DNA of 64,000 bases from Finegoldia magna_J. Its GTDB lineage: Bacteria > Bacillota > Clostridia > Tissierellales > Peptoniphilaceae. The stretch covers positions 1 to 64,000 of the forward strand of contig NZ_NDYF01000012.1 of assembly GCF_002243175.1 (NCBI RefSeq), read 5' to 3'. The position numbers were made by a program, and so were the translations under genes. This document shows, one piece after another, positions 26,693-35,671 of the stretch. Position 1 is the stretch's first letter; every line of letters starts with the position of its first letter. The notes beneath the pieces were generated by a model. That model had not been told where the DNA came from and did no database searches. It worked only from the letters and a program-made list of their open reading frames with translations.

Positions 26693-29059
26693 TTAAAACC
26701 CAAATTTTATGGTCTCTTCGTGATTTCTTATAGTTATAGTCGCTTCGAAATCTTTTCTCCACACTCCAAATTGACCTCCGTGGAATTTAGATTGTGCATG
26801 ACCTGAATTGAAATATATTGTTCTAGTTAATTTTCTATCTCCACTTTTTACTGTTAGCTTTGCTGGACCAGAATATCCTCTGTCTCCTTCTTTTGCATCT
26901 ATAAATACAGTGAATATTCCAGCGTGTCTTTTAGATGGTGCAAATTTTTCTACAGTAATTTCGCCTTTTTCTTTTGGTATTACAATTATGGTAATGCTTG
27001 TTTGTAATCCTTCTTTTGTTTTAATATCTACCTTTGTTCTTCCGATTTTTTTAGCAGTAATCACTGATTTTGAATCAATGTCAATTATGTCATGGTTACT
27101 TATACTAAAATCAAAATTTCTTATAGCAGTTTGTGGATAAGTTAAAATTTTTGAATCCAAATTAAACTTATCGCCTTGTTTGATAGTGACTGATGGAACT
27201 GATACTCCCAAACTTCTAATGACTTTAGGATCTAATTCTTGATTATCGATCGGTGGTTTAGGTGGTATAACTGGGATTTCTGTATTATCCGGATCTGTTT
27301 TTGGATCATAATCATTATCCCCAATTACCTCAATCATTTTTCTATCAGGAACTCTAATTCCTTCTGGAGCTACCAATAGATTAAATCTTTGTGTAATTTT
27401 TCCATCGACTGTTTTTATCAAAATATTTGCATTTCCAACATTTACTGGATATACTGTTCCGTCGTTCTTTACAACTGCAACATTTTTATCCAATGATTCA
27501 AAAACAACTGGATCGTTGTTAAATTTTTCTGGTTGAACTGTCGCGTGAAGTTTTCCTTTCTTTTTAACGCTTATGAATCCTTGGCTACCTTCTTTCACAG
27601 TGATTGAAGTTGGTTCTTCTATTACTTCATCTGGATCAACTTCTGGAACTGTATCTCTTGGAAGAACTTCTCCAGTAGTTCCGATAGCTTTTATACAAGC
27701 ATTTGCGTTTTTAACTTCTTTAGTCAAATCAGTCCATTTGTCGCCTTGTGATGAAACATAAGATTGACCTTCTTGAGCTTTTGCTTTTGAAGCATAATCT
27801 GCAATCGGCATTTCAATAGGCATTGGATATTTGTAATTAGCAGCTGATGAATCCATGTATGCTACTATCGCAAATTTTTCGCCCTTTTTAACTTTGATTT
27901 GGTTGGTATCCAATGTATAATATCCAGGATATTCAATCACACCGCTGCCGATTTCTTCTCTTTTGGCTGCCAAATCATCTGTAGATTGCAAATCTCTTAC
28001 AATGTACAATTTGTATTGTGTATTCATCGCAACTGTGAACAAACCAGCTTGATAAATTGTTTGATCTTCATCAGAAGTAAATACATTCGCAATGTAGCCT
28101 TGCATATTGTATCCAACACTTCTTGTTGCTCCGAAATCGTCGTATTGTGAAATTACAGCATTAGGATCTTTTCTTTGAGGAATGAAGACTGCATTGGACT
28201 TACCACAGAAACCATCGTAATACGATACGTAATAGTAACCGCCATCCATAAAGCTTGTTCCCCAACTATTTTTTACAATCCATGCTCCATCGCCAGGAGC
28301 CTTTGCTTGGAATAAATTTTTTGAAAAATTATCATCCCATCCTACAATTGTTCCTGCGTGATCTGCTTTTCCACTTCCTGGATTGTAATAACTTTTAGTC
28401 TCTTTCTTTTCGTAATATTTTTGAGAACTTAAAGTTGTGTACACTCCACCGTATTCCATAATAGCTTGTTTGATAACATTAGTTTCATTTGCATTGTGAA
28501 CATCTGGAAGATAAATGACTTTATCAAGATCAAAAGCTCTTTTGACATTTGTAGGTGAAACATTGATGTAAGCATCGTAAGGATCGTCTTTTTCTAAAAT
28601 CGGACCAGTTCCTCTCGCAAGATATGATGTTGCAATATCTCTGTTACCTCCATCATTTGGACCCCAATCGAATCCGTGCATGTTTCTCATGTGTTTTTCA
28701 CTAAAATCAAATTCTTTTCCAAATAATTTTAAATAAGACTCCATGGAACCATATGTAGCAAATGTCCAGCAAGAACCATTTTGTCCTTGATTTTTGACTG
28801 AGGAAACTCTGTTAGTTTTTCTCAAATCATATTTTGCTGGCAATGCCGCTCTGGAAGCTGAACGAACTGAATCGTAAGATGTCTTCAATGGAGATATTAT
28901 CAATTCGTCATCCTTGGAATTTTCTTTAAAACTATTTTCAACAGGACTTAATTCTAGTTTGGAATTTTTGTTTTCGTCTGCAAACGTTGGACCAGTAAAC
29001 ATCATAGATGATACAAGAACTGTTCCTAGTAGTAGACTCAAAATTTTTTTGATTTTCAT
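26693..29059 (-). CDS. Secreted papain-like cysteine protease (C1A) with lectin-like and Ig-like domains
   Basis: A 788-residue protein with a signal peptide to about residue 27. A C1A papain domain spans about 73-290: catalytic Cys97 (NQGQNGSCWTFA), His234 (DHAGTIVGWDD) and Asn264 (VKNSWGTSF) are all present. A beta-rich lectin-like module follows (about 300-465), then two Ig-like/BIG2 regions, then an 80-residue C-terminal module shared with the adjacent CAMP-Ig protein. Secreted C1A enzymes of this design occur in clostridia; the target is unknown. First gene of the operon, with GGAGGG before ATG 29059. Confidence 0.88.
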   Translation of the reverse strand: MKIKKILSLLLGTVLVSSMMFTGPTFADENKNSKLELSPVENSFKENSKDDELIISPLKTSYDSVRSASRAALPAKYDLRKTNRVSSVKNQGQNGSCWTFATYGSMESYLKLFGKEFDFSEKHMRNMHGFDWGPNDGGNRDIATSYLARGTGPILEKDDPYDAYINVSPTNVKRAFDLDKVIYLPDVHNANETNVIKQAIMEYGGVYTTLSSQKYYEKKETKSYYNPGSGKADHAGTIVGWDDNFSKNLFQAKAPGDGAWIVKNSWGTSFMDGGYYYVSYYDGFCGKSNAVFIPQRKDPNAVISQYDDFGATRSVGYNMQGYIANVFTSDEDQTIYQAGLFTVAMNTQYKLYIVRDLQSTDDLAAKREEIGSGVIEYPGYYTLDTNQIKVKKGEKFAIVAYMDSSAANYKYPMPIEMPIADYASKAKAQEGQSYVSSQGDKWTDLTKEVKNANACIKAIGTTGEVLPRDTVPEVDPDEVIEEPTSITVKEGSQGFISVKKKGKLHATVQPEKFNNDPVVFESLDKNVAVVKNDGTVYPVNVGNANILIKTVDGKITQRFNLLVAPEGIRVPDRKMIEVIGDNDYDPKTDPDNTEIPVIPPKPPIDNQELDPKVIRSLGVSVPSVTIKQGDKFNLDSKILTYPQTAIRNFDFSISNHDIIDIDSKSVITAKKIGRTKVDIKTKEGLQTSITIIVIPKEKGEITVEKFAPSKRHAGIFTVFIDAKEGDRGYSGPAKLTVKSGDRKLTRTIYFNSGHAQSKFHGGQFGVWRKDFEATITIRNHEETIKFGF

Positions 29060-29441
29060 AACGCCCTCCTATTGAAATATGCTACTAAATTAATAGCCTT
29101 AATAAATATGCTTTAGTTATCAAAATTATTTAGTAATAGTACATCTATTAATTTAGTTTTTGGTATTTGTTGCATTTATTATATCACATAATTTCAAAAA
29201 ATCTATGTTTTTAATGAAATTTTACATTAATTATTTAAAAATTTACATTAATTAACATTGATTTTAACGTACTACAGTAGAAATGTATAGATAATCACAA
29301 AATATGACATTTTATTGAATTTGTTCAAGATATATATTTATTCTTCCAAAAGTAGTATAATATAGTTGTTAATTCTTAATAGTGTTATGTATACTATTTT
29401 AATCCTGAATTAATATTTAAAATTATTGCAAGGAGTTGAAT
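29060..29441. promoter_or_regulatory. Divergent regulatory region between two protease genes
   Basis: A 382-base gap without a gene. Minus-strand promoter: extended -10 TGATATAAT (-10 box 29178-29183), giving a leader of about 110 bases. Plus-strand candidates: TTGTTA (29366-29371), 18 bases, TATACT (29390-29395); and a TATAAT at 29356-29361. Between them lie two 13-bp direct repeats (29221-29233, 29242-29254). The minus-strand leader has a perfect 13-bp inverted repeat (29084-29096 with 29145-29157). Confidence 0.6.
29221..29254. repeat. Pair of 13-bp direct repeats, 21 bp apart
   Basis: TTTACATTAATTA occurs perfectly at 29221-29233 and again at 29242-29254. The start-to-start distance of 21 bp equals two helical turns. 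The pair sits between the divergent promoters of the two papain-like protease genes, as expected for a shared regulator-binding site. Confidence 0.6.
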
Positions 29442-32400
29442 ATGAAAAGAAAAAATTTATTGCTTTTTATTGCGGTTTTTACGTTGCAATCACTGTTTTC
29501 TACAAGTTTTGCAGACAGTCAAAACAAATTCAAATTAAACGATGATTTAACTGTAAAAGAAATCGATTTTTCTGAAGCGCCTCGTAATCCCGCATTTAAC
29601 AGGCAAAAAAGTAGTTCTAAGACTACGAAAAACTACGGTTCAAACGAAGATCCTTTCTTGGTTAACACAAACTACGATTTGTTTAATCAAAAAGAAGACA
29701 TCCCAAGTCAAAAAGCTTATGGAATTCCAGCAAACTACGATTTACGTCAACACAACAGAGTTACTCCCGTAAAAGCTCAAGGGCCAAACGGATCTTGTTG
29801 GGCGTTTGCTACGTATGGTTCTGCAGAATCGAATATGCTCACTAATGGTCAGTTCACAGATTTTTCTGAAAAACATTTGAGAAATACTCATGGTTTTGAC
29901 TGGGGTCCTGATCAAGGTGGTACAAGAGCAGTTGCTGCAGCTTACTTATCAAGATGGTCTGGTCCTATTTGGGAAAAAGACGATCCTTATTCTGCTTACG
30001 ATTTTAGTTCTCCTTATAATTTAATTCCAGCTAAGGAATTGAAGGAAGCTTTGTACATTCCAGATGTTAACAATAATCAAGATCGTGACAGATTAAAAAG
30101 AGCTATAATGAGATACGGTGCTTCTTACACGACTGTAAACGGAGATCCAAGCTTTACCAACTTTTATTCTATGAGTCATTACAATCCTGGTTATGGTTGG
30201 CAAAATCATGCTGTAACTATTATTGGATGGGACGATGATTACTCAAGATACAATTTCGGAATAACTCCCCCTGGAGATGGTGCTTGGCTTGTAAAAAATA
30301 GTTGGGGTGATCGTTGGGGAAATCAAGGTGGATATTATCACGTATCGTATTATGATGCTCACATTGCCAAAGGAAACTGCATTTTTGTTTTAAAAGAAAA
30401 AGATAGAAATAAATCTATCTGGTATTACGACGATTTGGGAATGACTGATAGCATTGGTTACAATCAAACTGGCTGGTTTTCAAATATTTTTGGTCCCGTA
30501 AGTAGAACTAGTCAAATCGATGAAGTTGGTTTCTTCGTTCCTTCAAATGGAGCCCAATACGAAATTTATGTTAACACAAATATTGGTGGAAACAGTGGAT
30601 TCAACGATAAAGTTTTAGTTGCACGTGGAACTGTGGAAAACGCAGGATACACTACTGTAAAATTTAATCCACAAAGAATAAATGCTGGAGCTTATTTTGC
30701 ACCAATTGTAAAACTTACAACTCCTGGTTACAGCTACCCTATTCCAATTGAATCTATGATTTACGGATATTCTTCAAGGGCAAGAGCTGGATATAATCAA
30801 TCATTTATTTCTAACGATGGATATAATTGGTCTGATCTGGCAAGAAATAGAGCAAACGCAAATGTATGCTTAAAAGCTTTCACCAAACCTTATTCAGGAA
30901 CCAATGTCGATCCAACACCAGACCCTGATCCAGTGGAACCTACACCTCAACCAGATGTTCCCGAACCAGATCAAGAAATTAGAGTAAATAAAATCACAGT
31001 ATCCGAAGACAATATTACTTTAAGAGAGGGAGAAGACACACAAATCAACGCAAAAGTTTATCCAGAAAATGCGACAAACAAAGAATTGATGTGGTCATCT
31101 TCTAATACAAATGTGTGTGCTGTAGATAATTCTGGATTAATAAGAGCTTTAAATCCTGGACAATGTTATGTAACTGTTAAGTCTGCAGACAATCCTAGAA
31201 TTTTGCAATACATCAGGGTTAACGTACTAGAAAATGAAAAGCCAAATATTGACGACAGTGTTGACAAGGATGTTAAAGTCCAAAGTATTATTATGTATCC
31301 TTCCTATAAAAAAGCAAAAGTCGGCGACAAATTCAGAATCGATACTAGAATATTACCTGCAAATTCCAAAAATCACGATATAACTTGGGAAAGTTCAGAT
31401 GAAAACATCGCATCTGTAGATAACGCTATGGTTGTATGTAATAATCCAGGTAAAGTTAAAATATTTGCCAAATCAAAAGACGGTTCAAACGTTTCAAACT
31501 TTGCTGTAATTTATGTAGAAGGTGACAGTCCAGAAAGCAAGATGGCTGTAAATATTAAATCCAATGTTTACAGAAATTCAATTTCTATTGGTAATACTAA
31601 TAATATTTCCGCTGTAGTTACTGATTCAAACAAACGAAACATTAAAGATGCAAAAGTCAAATTCACGATTAACAAACCATCTAAGAAATTAATAGAAAAA
31701 GAATTGACTACAAACTATCGCGGACAATCTATACTATATTTAAAAGCTGACGAATTAGATGAAGCTGGAACTTATAATGTAAATATCAAAGCGACTGATT
31801 CAAAAGGAAATACTAACGAAGATAATGTAAGTTTTGAAGTAAAAGATAACAGAGCAACTTTTGATACTAAAGTTGATTTGGACAGTACAGAAATCAAATT
31901 GAATCAAAATTCTATGATAACTGTGACTTGCAAGACTAATACAAGAAGAATTTCAGGTGCTGATGTAGTATTAAGCATCACTGATGAGAATGACAATAAA
32001 CAAGAAAAAAGATTTAAGACTGATAGCTACGGTAATTGTTACTACACATTCAGACCAGAAAAATCAGGAAGATATTATATTGAAGCCACAGTTTCAAAAA
32101 CCGGCTACAAAAATTCTTCAGCAAACACAACACTTATTGTTAAAGAATCAGAAAACAAACCTGAAACAAAACAAACTGTAAATTTGAAGTTCGAAACAGA
32201 CAAAAAGTCATACAATCTTAATGATACAGCGAACATTAAAATATTTGCTACAGATGAAAACGCCAAGAAAATTGCTAATTTAAAATTAAATATTAGAATT
32301 AGAAATCAAAAAGGATTCGATCAAACAATTACAAAAACAACTGATTCAAATGGTGTCGCAACAATGTTTATAAAACAACAAACTGCAACATCACCAACAG

Positions 32401-32573
32401 ATTTCACTGTAAAAGCTTGGTGTGAATCAAATCCAAACACTTCGTTTGATTTGAAGGTTTCATTTGGTAGTTCAGATAAACTTCAAATCAATTCAATCTA
32501 CAGTCCGTATAATTTGTACAGCAAATATAACAACAACTATGTAATTCACAATTATATCAGAAATATCAGATAA
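29442..32573 (+). CDS. Large secreted papain-like cysteine protease (C1A) with multiple Ig-like domains
   Basis: About 1043 residues with a signal peptide to about residue 25. The C1A domain has Cys119 (AQGPNGSCWAFA), a His in NHAVTIIGWDDD and an Asn in VKNSWGDRWG. A lectin-like module similar to that of the divergent protease follows, then a Pro-rich linker (DPTPDPDPVEPTPQP), two BIG2-type domains (WSSSNTNVCAVDNSG, WESSDENIASVDN) and three Big_1/invasin-like repeats ending in TDSxG motifs. Start is ATG 29442; the TTG at 29436 touches the AGGAG site. It lacks the C-terminal module of the other protease and any LPXTG anchor. Confidence 0.88.
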   Translation: MKRKNLLLFIAVFTLQSLFSTSFADSQNKFKLNDDLTVKEIDFSEAPRNPAFNRQKSSSKTTKNYGSNEDPFLVNTNYDLFNQKEDIPSQKAYGIPANYDLRQHNRVTPVKAQGPNGSCWAFATYGSAESNMLTNGQFTDFSEKHLRNTHGFDWGPDQGGTRAVAAAYLSRWSGPIWEKDDPYSAYDFSSPYNLIPAKELKEALYIPDVNNNQDRDRLKRAIMRYGASYTTVNGDPSFTNFYSMSHYNPGYGWQNHAVTIIGWDDDYSRYNFGITPPGDGAWLVKNSWGDRWGNQGGYYHVSYYDAHIAKGNCIFVLKEKDRNKSIWYYDDLGMTDSIGYNQTGWFSNIFGPVSRTSQIDEVGFFVPSNGAQYEIYVNTNIGGNSGFNDKVLVARGTVENAGYTTVKFNPQRINAGAYFAPIVKLTTPGYSYPIPIESMIYGYSSRARAGYNQSFISNDGYNWSDLARNRANANVCLKAFTKPYSGTNVDPTPDPDPVEPTPQPDVPEPDQEIRVNKITVSEDNITLREGEDTQINAKVYPENATNKELMWSSSNTNVCAVDNSGLIRALNPGQCYVTVKSADNPRILQYIRVNVLENEKPNIDDSVDKDVKVQSIIMYPSYKKAKVGDKFRIDTRILPANSKNHDITWESSDENIASVDNAMVVCNNPGKVKIFAKSKDGSNVSNFAVIYVEGDSPESKMAVNIKSNVYRNSISIGNTNNISAVVTDSNKRNIKDAKVKFTINKPSKKLIEKELTTNYRGQSILYLKADELDEAGTYNVNIKATDSKGNTNEDNVSFEVKDNRATFDTKVDLDSTEIKLNQNSMITVTCKTNTRRISGADVVLSITDENDNKQEKRFKTDSYGNCYYTFRPEKSGRYYIEATVSKTGYKNSSANTTLIVKESENKPETKQTVNLKFETDKKSYNLNDTANIKIFATDENAKKIANLKLNIRIRNQKGFDQTITKTTDSNGVATMFIKQQTATSPTDFTVKAWCESNPNTSFDLKVSFGSSDKLQINSIYSPYNLYSKYNNNYVIHNYIRNIR

Positions 32574-32578
32574 AATTA

Positions 32579-32608
32579 ACGCCCTTTATCGTATGTGATA
32601 AAGGGCGT
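32579..32608. terminator. Bidirectional terminator, protease / ABC ATPase
   Basis: A perfect 12-bp inverted repeat ACGCCCTTTATC/GATAAAGGGCGT (32579-32590, 32597-32608) between the converging stop codons at 32573 and 32614. Confidence 0.88.
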
Positions 32609-32613
32609 CTATT

Positions 32614-33354
32614 TTAGTTATTCAAATAATTCTTCAAGAATTCTTTAACTCTTTCGTGTTTTGGATTTGTGAACATTGTTTTTGGATCTGTATCTTCAAT
32701 GATGTAGCCTTCATTCATAAAACAAACTCTTGTGGACACATCTCTAGCGAATTGCATCTCATGTGTCACAACTACCATCGTCATCCCCGTTTCTGCAAGT
32801 TTTGACATTACTTGCAATACATCGTTAACCATCTCAGGATCCAGCGCAGATGTTGGTTCGTCGAACAATAAAACTTCCGGATTCATGCACAATGCTCTAG
32901 CAATGGCAACTCTTTGTTTTTGTCCACCTGATAGCATGCTTGGTTTCTTATGTGCATGGTCAATCATTCCTACAAGTTCCAAATATTTTTTAGCTTCTTT
33001 AACAGCCGATTCCTTGTCTCTTTTCAAAACTTTGATTTGTGCGACAGTGCAATTATCCATCACACTCATATTTTCAAACAAATAAAATTGTTGAAATACC
33101 ATGCCTACTTTGGATCTGAATTTGTTTTGATTAAATTTGGAAGAAAGTATGGATTCTCCATAATACAAAATATCCCCACCAGTTGGTTTTTCTAGAAGAT
33201 TGATGCATCTTAACATAGTAGATTTACCAGAACCAGACGATCCTATAATAGATAGAACTTCCCCTTTCGATATCGTGAAGTTGATATCTTTTAGAACTTC
33301 TACTCCATTGTAGCTTTTTTTCAAATGTTGTAACTCTATTATTTTATTTTCCAT
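32614..33354 (-). CDS. glnQ: Amino-acid ABC transporter ATP-binding protein
   Basis: A 246-residue ABC ATPase of the polar amino-acid uptake family (GlnQ/HisP). Walker A is GSSGSGKSTM, the signature is LSGGQKQRVAIARAL, Walker B is VLLFDEPTSALDPE and the switch His is in VVTHEMQFA. It overlaps the upstream permease gene by 11 bases and completes a two-gene importer. The gene symbol is by family; substrate specificity is not certain. Confidence 0.9.
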   Translation of the reverse strand: MENKIIELQHLKKSYNGVEVLKDINFTISKGEVLSIIGSSGSGKSTMLRCINLLEKPTGGDILYYGESILSSKFNQNKFRSKVGMVFQQFYLFENMSVMDNCTVAQIKVLKRDKESAVKEAKKYLELVGMIDHAHKKPSMLSGGQKQRVAIARALCMNPEVLLFDEPTSALDPEMVNDVLQVMSKLAETGMTMVVVTHEMQFARDVSTRVCFMNEGYIIEDTDPKTMFTNPKHERVKEFLKNYLNN

Positions 33355-34924
33355 TGAACATTCCTCCAGTTGTAGCTTCCATTACGTATTCTCTGTTATT
33401 AGATTTCTTTTCAATGAATAATAAAAGTCTTGTCAAAGAGAATGTCAACACGAAATAGATAACGCAAGTAACTGCGTACGTTTCAAATATATTATAAGTT
33501 GAACCCGCAATTGATTTGGATACGAAGAATAATTCTGTAACACTGATTACGTTCAATACTGATGTATCTTTGATGTTGATTACAAACTCATTTCCTATAG
33601 AAGGCAAAATGTTTTTGATTGCTTGTGGCAAGATTACATTAATCATTGATTGTCCGTGTGTCATTCCCAAAGCCTTACAAGCTTCCATTTGTCCGACATC
33701 GACAGAATTAATTCCACCACGTACAACTTCTGACAAATAAGCTCCAGTGTTGACACTTACAATGAACAAAGCTGCACTAATTGGTGCCATATCAATTCCA
33801 AGATATAATTTTGCTCCAAAATAAATCAACATTGATTGTACCATCATTGGTGTTCCTCTGAATATTTCAACATAACAAGCTAGAATGAAATTAATGACTT
33901 TGTGAAGATAATAAGTGAACTTATTTTTATCTTTATCTAGTTTCATGTTTCTAATAACTGCCACCAATATACCAATTAAAAATCCTACAATTGTAGACAC
34001 ACTGGCGATGAACAACGTCATCAATGCACCTTTTAAGAAAAGCGATCCGTATTCATTGAATATGCTTTTTACTTTTGATAAGAATCCTTGTGGTTGATCT
34101 TTTTCCACGTTCAATCTTACCATTTCTTGCATCAACTTATCTCTTTCTTCTGGACTGATTTTTTTCAAAGCTTCATTGATTTTTTCGGTCAAATCAGAAT
34201 TTTTCTTCACCCCGATTGCAATTGAAGTATCTTCTGCTGATGTTTCAAATCCTGAACCTTTTTCAAATTCAATGTATGAAAGTTCAGCATTAGATGCTTC
34301 TGCACTCAAAGCTTGTGGCTTTTCTGAAACATATCCATCTATCTTCTCTGCCAAAACTGCAGACAGCATTGATGGAAAACTTTCCATTGCAGGTAGTTTA
34401 TCACAATCCTTAATTTGATCTATTACTGAATAATGGAACGTGTTCAATTGACCAGTAATTTTAAAACCCTTTAAATCATTTAATGATTTTGCGTTGATGT
34501 ATTTACTATCTTTTTTTGTTACGATTACCAAATCAGAACTGTAATAAGTATCTGAGAAATCAATTTGTTCTTTTCTTTCTTTCGTTGGGCTCATTCCTGC
34601 AATTATCGCATCAACTTTCCCGCTCATAACTGCTGGTGCAAGTCCATCCCATTCCATTTTTACTACAACTAATTTCTTGCCCAAACTATCGGCAATTTTC
34701 TTAGCTATTTGTAAATCGTATCCGTTTGCATATTCCCCTTTGCTATTTTCGATAGGATAAGCACCATTTGCATCTGTCGATTGAGACCAGTTAAATGGCG
34801 CATAGTTTGCCTCCATTCCAATTACAAATGTATCTTTTTCTGCAAAAGATTCGGTGTCAATGAAAACAAACATCATCATTAGTATCATAACTACTCCGAT
34901 GAGTTTTCTGGTAAAGTTTTTCAT
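33344..34924 (-). CDS. Amino-acid ABC transporter, fused substrate-binding protein and permease
   Basis: A 526-residue fusion. After a signal peptide (about 1-28) comes a type 3 solute-binding domain (about 30-270; FVIGMEANYAPFNW, GYDLQIAKKIADSLGKKL, DAIIAGMSPTKERKEQIDFSDTYY). A permease domain with about five helices follows (about 290-510), carrying the EAA loop EACKALGMTHGQSMINVILPQA that contacts the ATPase. The acidic and aromatic pocket and GMSPTxER segment suggest a polar or basic amino acid. It follows truA by 12 bases and runs into the ATPase gene. Confidence 0.9.
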   Translation of the reverse strand: MKNFTRKLIGVVMILMMMFVFIDTESFAEKDTFVIGMEANYAPFNWSQSTDANGAYPIENSKGEYANGYDLQIAKKIADSLGKKLVVVKMEWDGLAPAVMSGKVDAIIAGMSPTKERKEQIDFSDTYYSSDLVIVTKKDSKYINAKSLNDLKGFKITGQLNTFHYSVIDQIKDCDKLPAMESFPSMLSAVLAEKIDGYVSEKPQALSAEASNAELSYIEFEKGSGFETSAEDTSIAIGVKKNSDLTEKINEALKKISPEERDKLMQEMVRLNVEKDQPQGFLSKVKSIFNEYGSLFLKGALMTLFIASVSTIVGFLIGILVAVIRNMKLDKDKNKFTYYLHKVINFILACYVEIFRGTPMMVQSMLIYFGAKLYLGIDMAPISAALFIVSVNTGAYLSEVVRGGINSVDVGQMEACKALGMTHGQSMINVILPQAIKNILPSIGNEFVINIKDTSVLNVISVTELFFVSKSIAGSTYNIFETYAVTCVIYFVLTFSLTRLLLFIEKKSNNREYVMEATTGGMFNGK

Positions 34925-34936
34925 TTACTCCCCCTT

Positions 34937-35671
34937 TTAATATTCGATATCCATTAAATACAATCCACAAGGTTCAATCGTGATACCTGCAGATTGTCTG
35001 TCTTTATTTTCCAAAGCATTTTTAAGCCATTCTATGCTTTTTCTTCCTCTGGCTACATCAACCATGCTCCCAACCAAAATTCTAACCATATTTCTAAGAA
35101 AACTTTCCGCCTTAAATGTGAATACAATATCGTCGTCAATTTTTTCGATTGAAATTTCATCAATAGTTCTAATTGGATTGGTATCTTCTTCCAAATTATT
35201 AACGAATGATGTGAAATCATGTTTTCCAATTAGCATATCTCTGCATTTTAGTAACAAATCAAAATCTAAGTAGTATTTTCTATGACCTTTATAATCATTA
35301 AACCAAGGCTCCATATAGTATTTGTTACATAAAATGTATTTATATGTCTTTGATTTTGCACTAAATCTCGCATGAAAATCCAAATCCACTTCTTCAGATT
35401 TCACTATGACAATTGAATCACTCGTGAAGTGGTTGACTCCCATTAGAAATTGATTCGCTGAAATATCTGTGTCAACAATGAAGTTACACACTTGACCTTT
35501 TGCATGAACTCCTTTGTCAGTTCTTCCAGCTCCATTGATTTTCACTGGTTGATTAACCATTTTTGTCACTGCTTTTTCTATTTCTAATTGTACGGATGGC
35601 AAATCATTCAGCTTCTGCCATCCGTAAAATTTTGAACCATCATATTGAACTGTTAATTTGATATTTTTCAT
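34937..35671 (-). CDS. truA: tRNA pseudouridine(38-40) synthase
   Basis: A 244-residue TruA with the catalytic Asp in GAGRTDKGVHAKGQV (about residue 52), YDGSKFYGWQ at the N-terminus and FLRNMVRILVGSMVDVARG near the C-terminus. It converts U38-U40 of tRNA anticodon arms to pseudouridine. It overlaps ecfT by 4 bases, the usual Firmicute linkage of the ECF module with truA. Confidence 0.95.
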   Translation of the reverse strand: MKNIKLTVQYDGSKFYGWQKLNDLPSVQLEIEKAVTKMVNQPVKINGAGRTDKGVHAKGQVCNFIVDTDISANQFLMGVNHFTSDSIVIVKSEEVDLDFHARFSAKSKTYKYILCNKYYMEPWFNDYKGHRKYYLDFDLLLKCRDMLIGKHDFTSFVNNLEEDTNPIRTIDEISIEKIDDDIVFTFKAESFLRNMVRILVGSMVDVARGRKSIEWLKNALENKDRQSAGITIEPCGLYLMDIEY

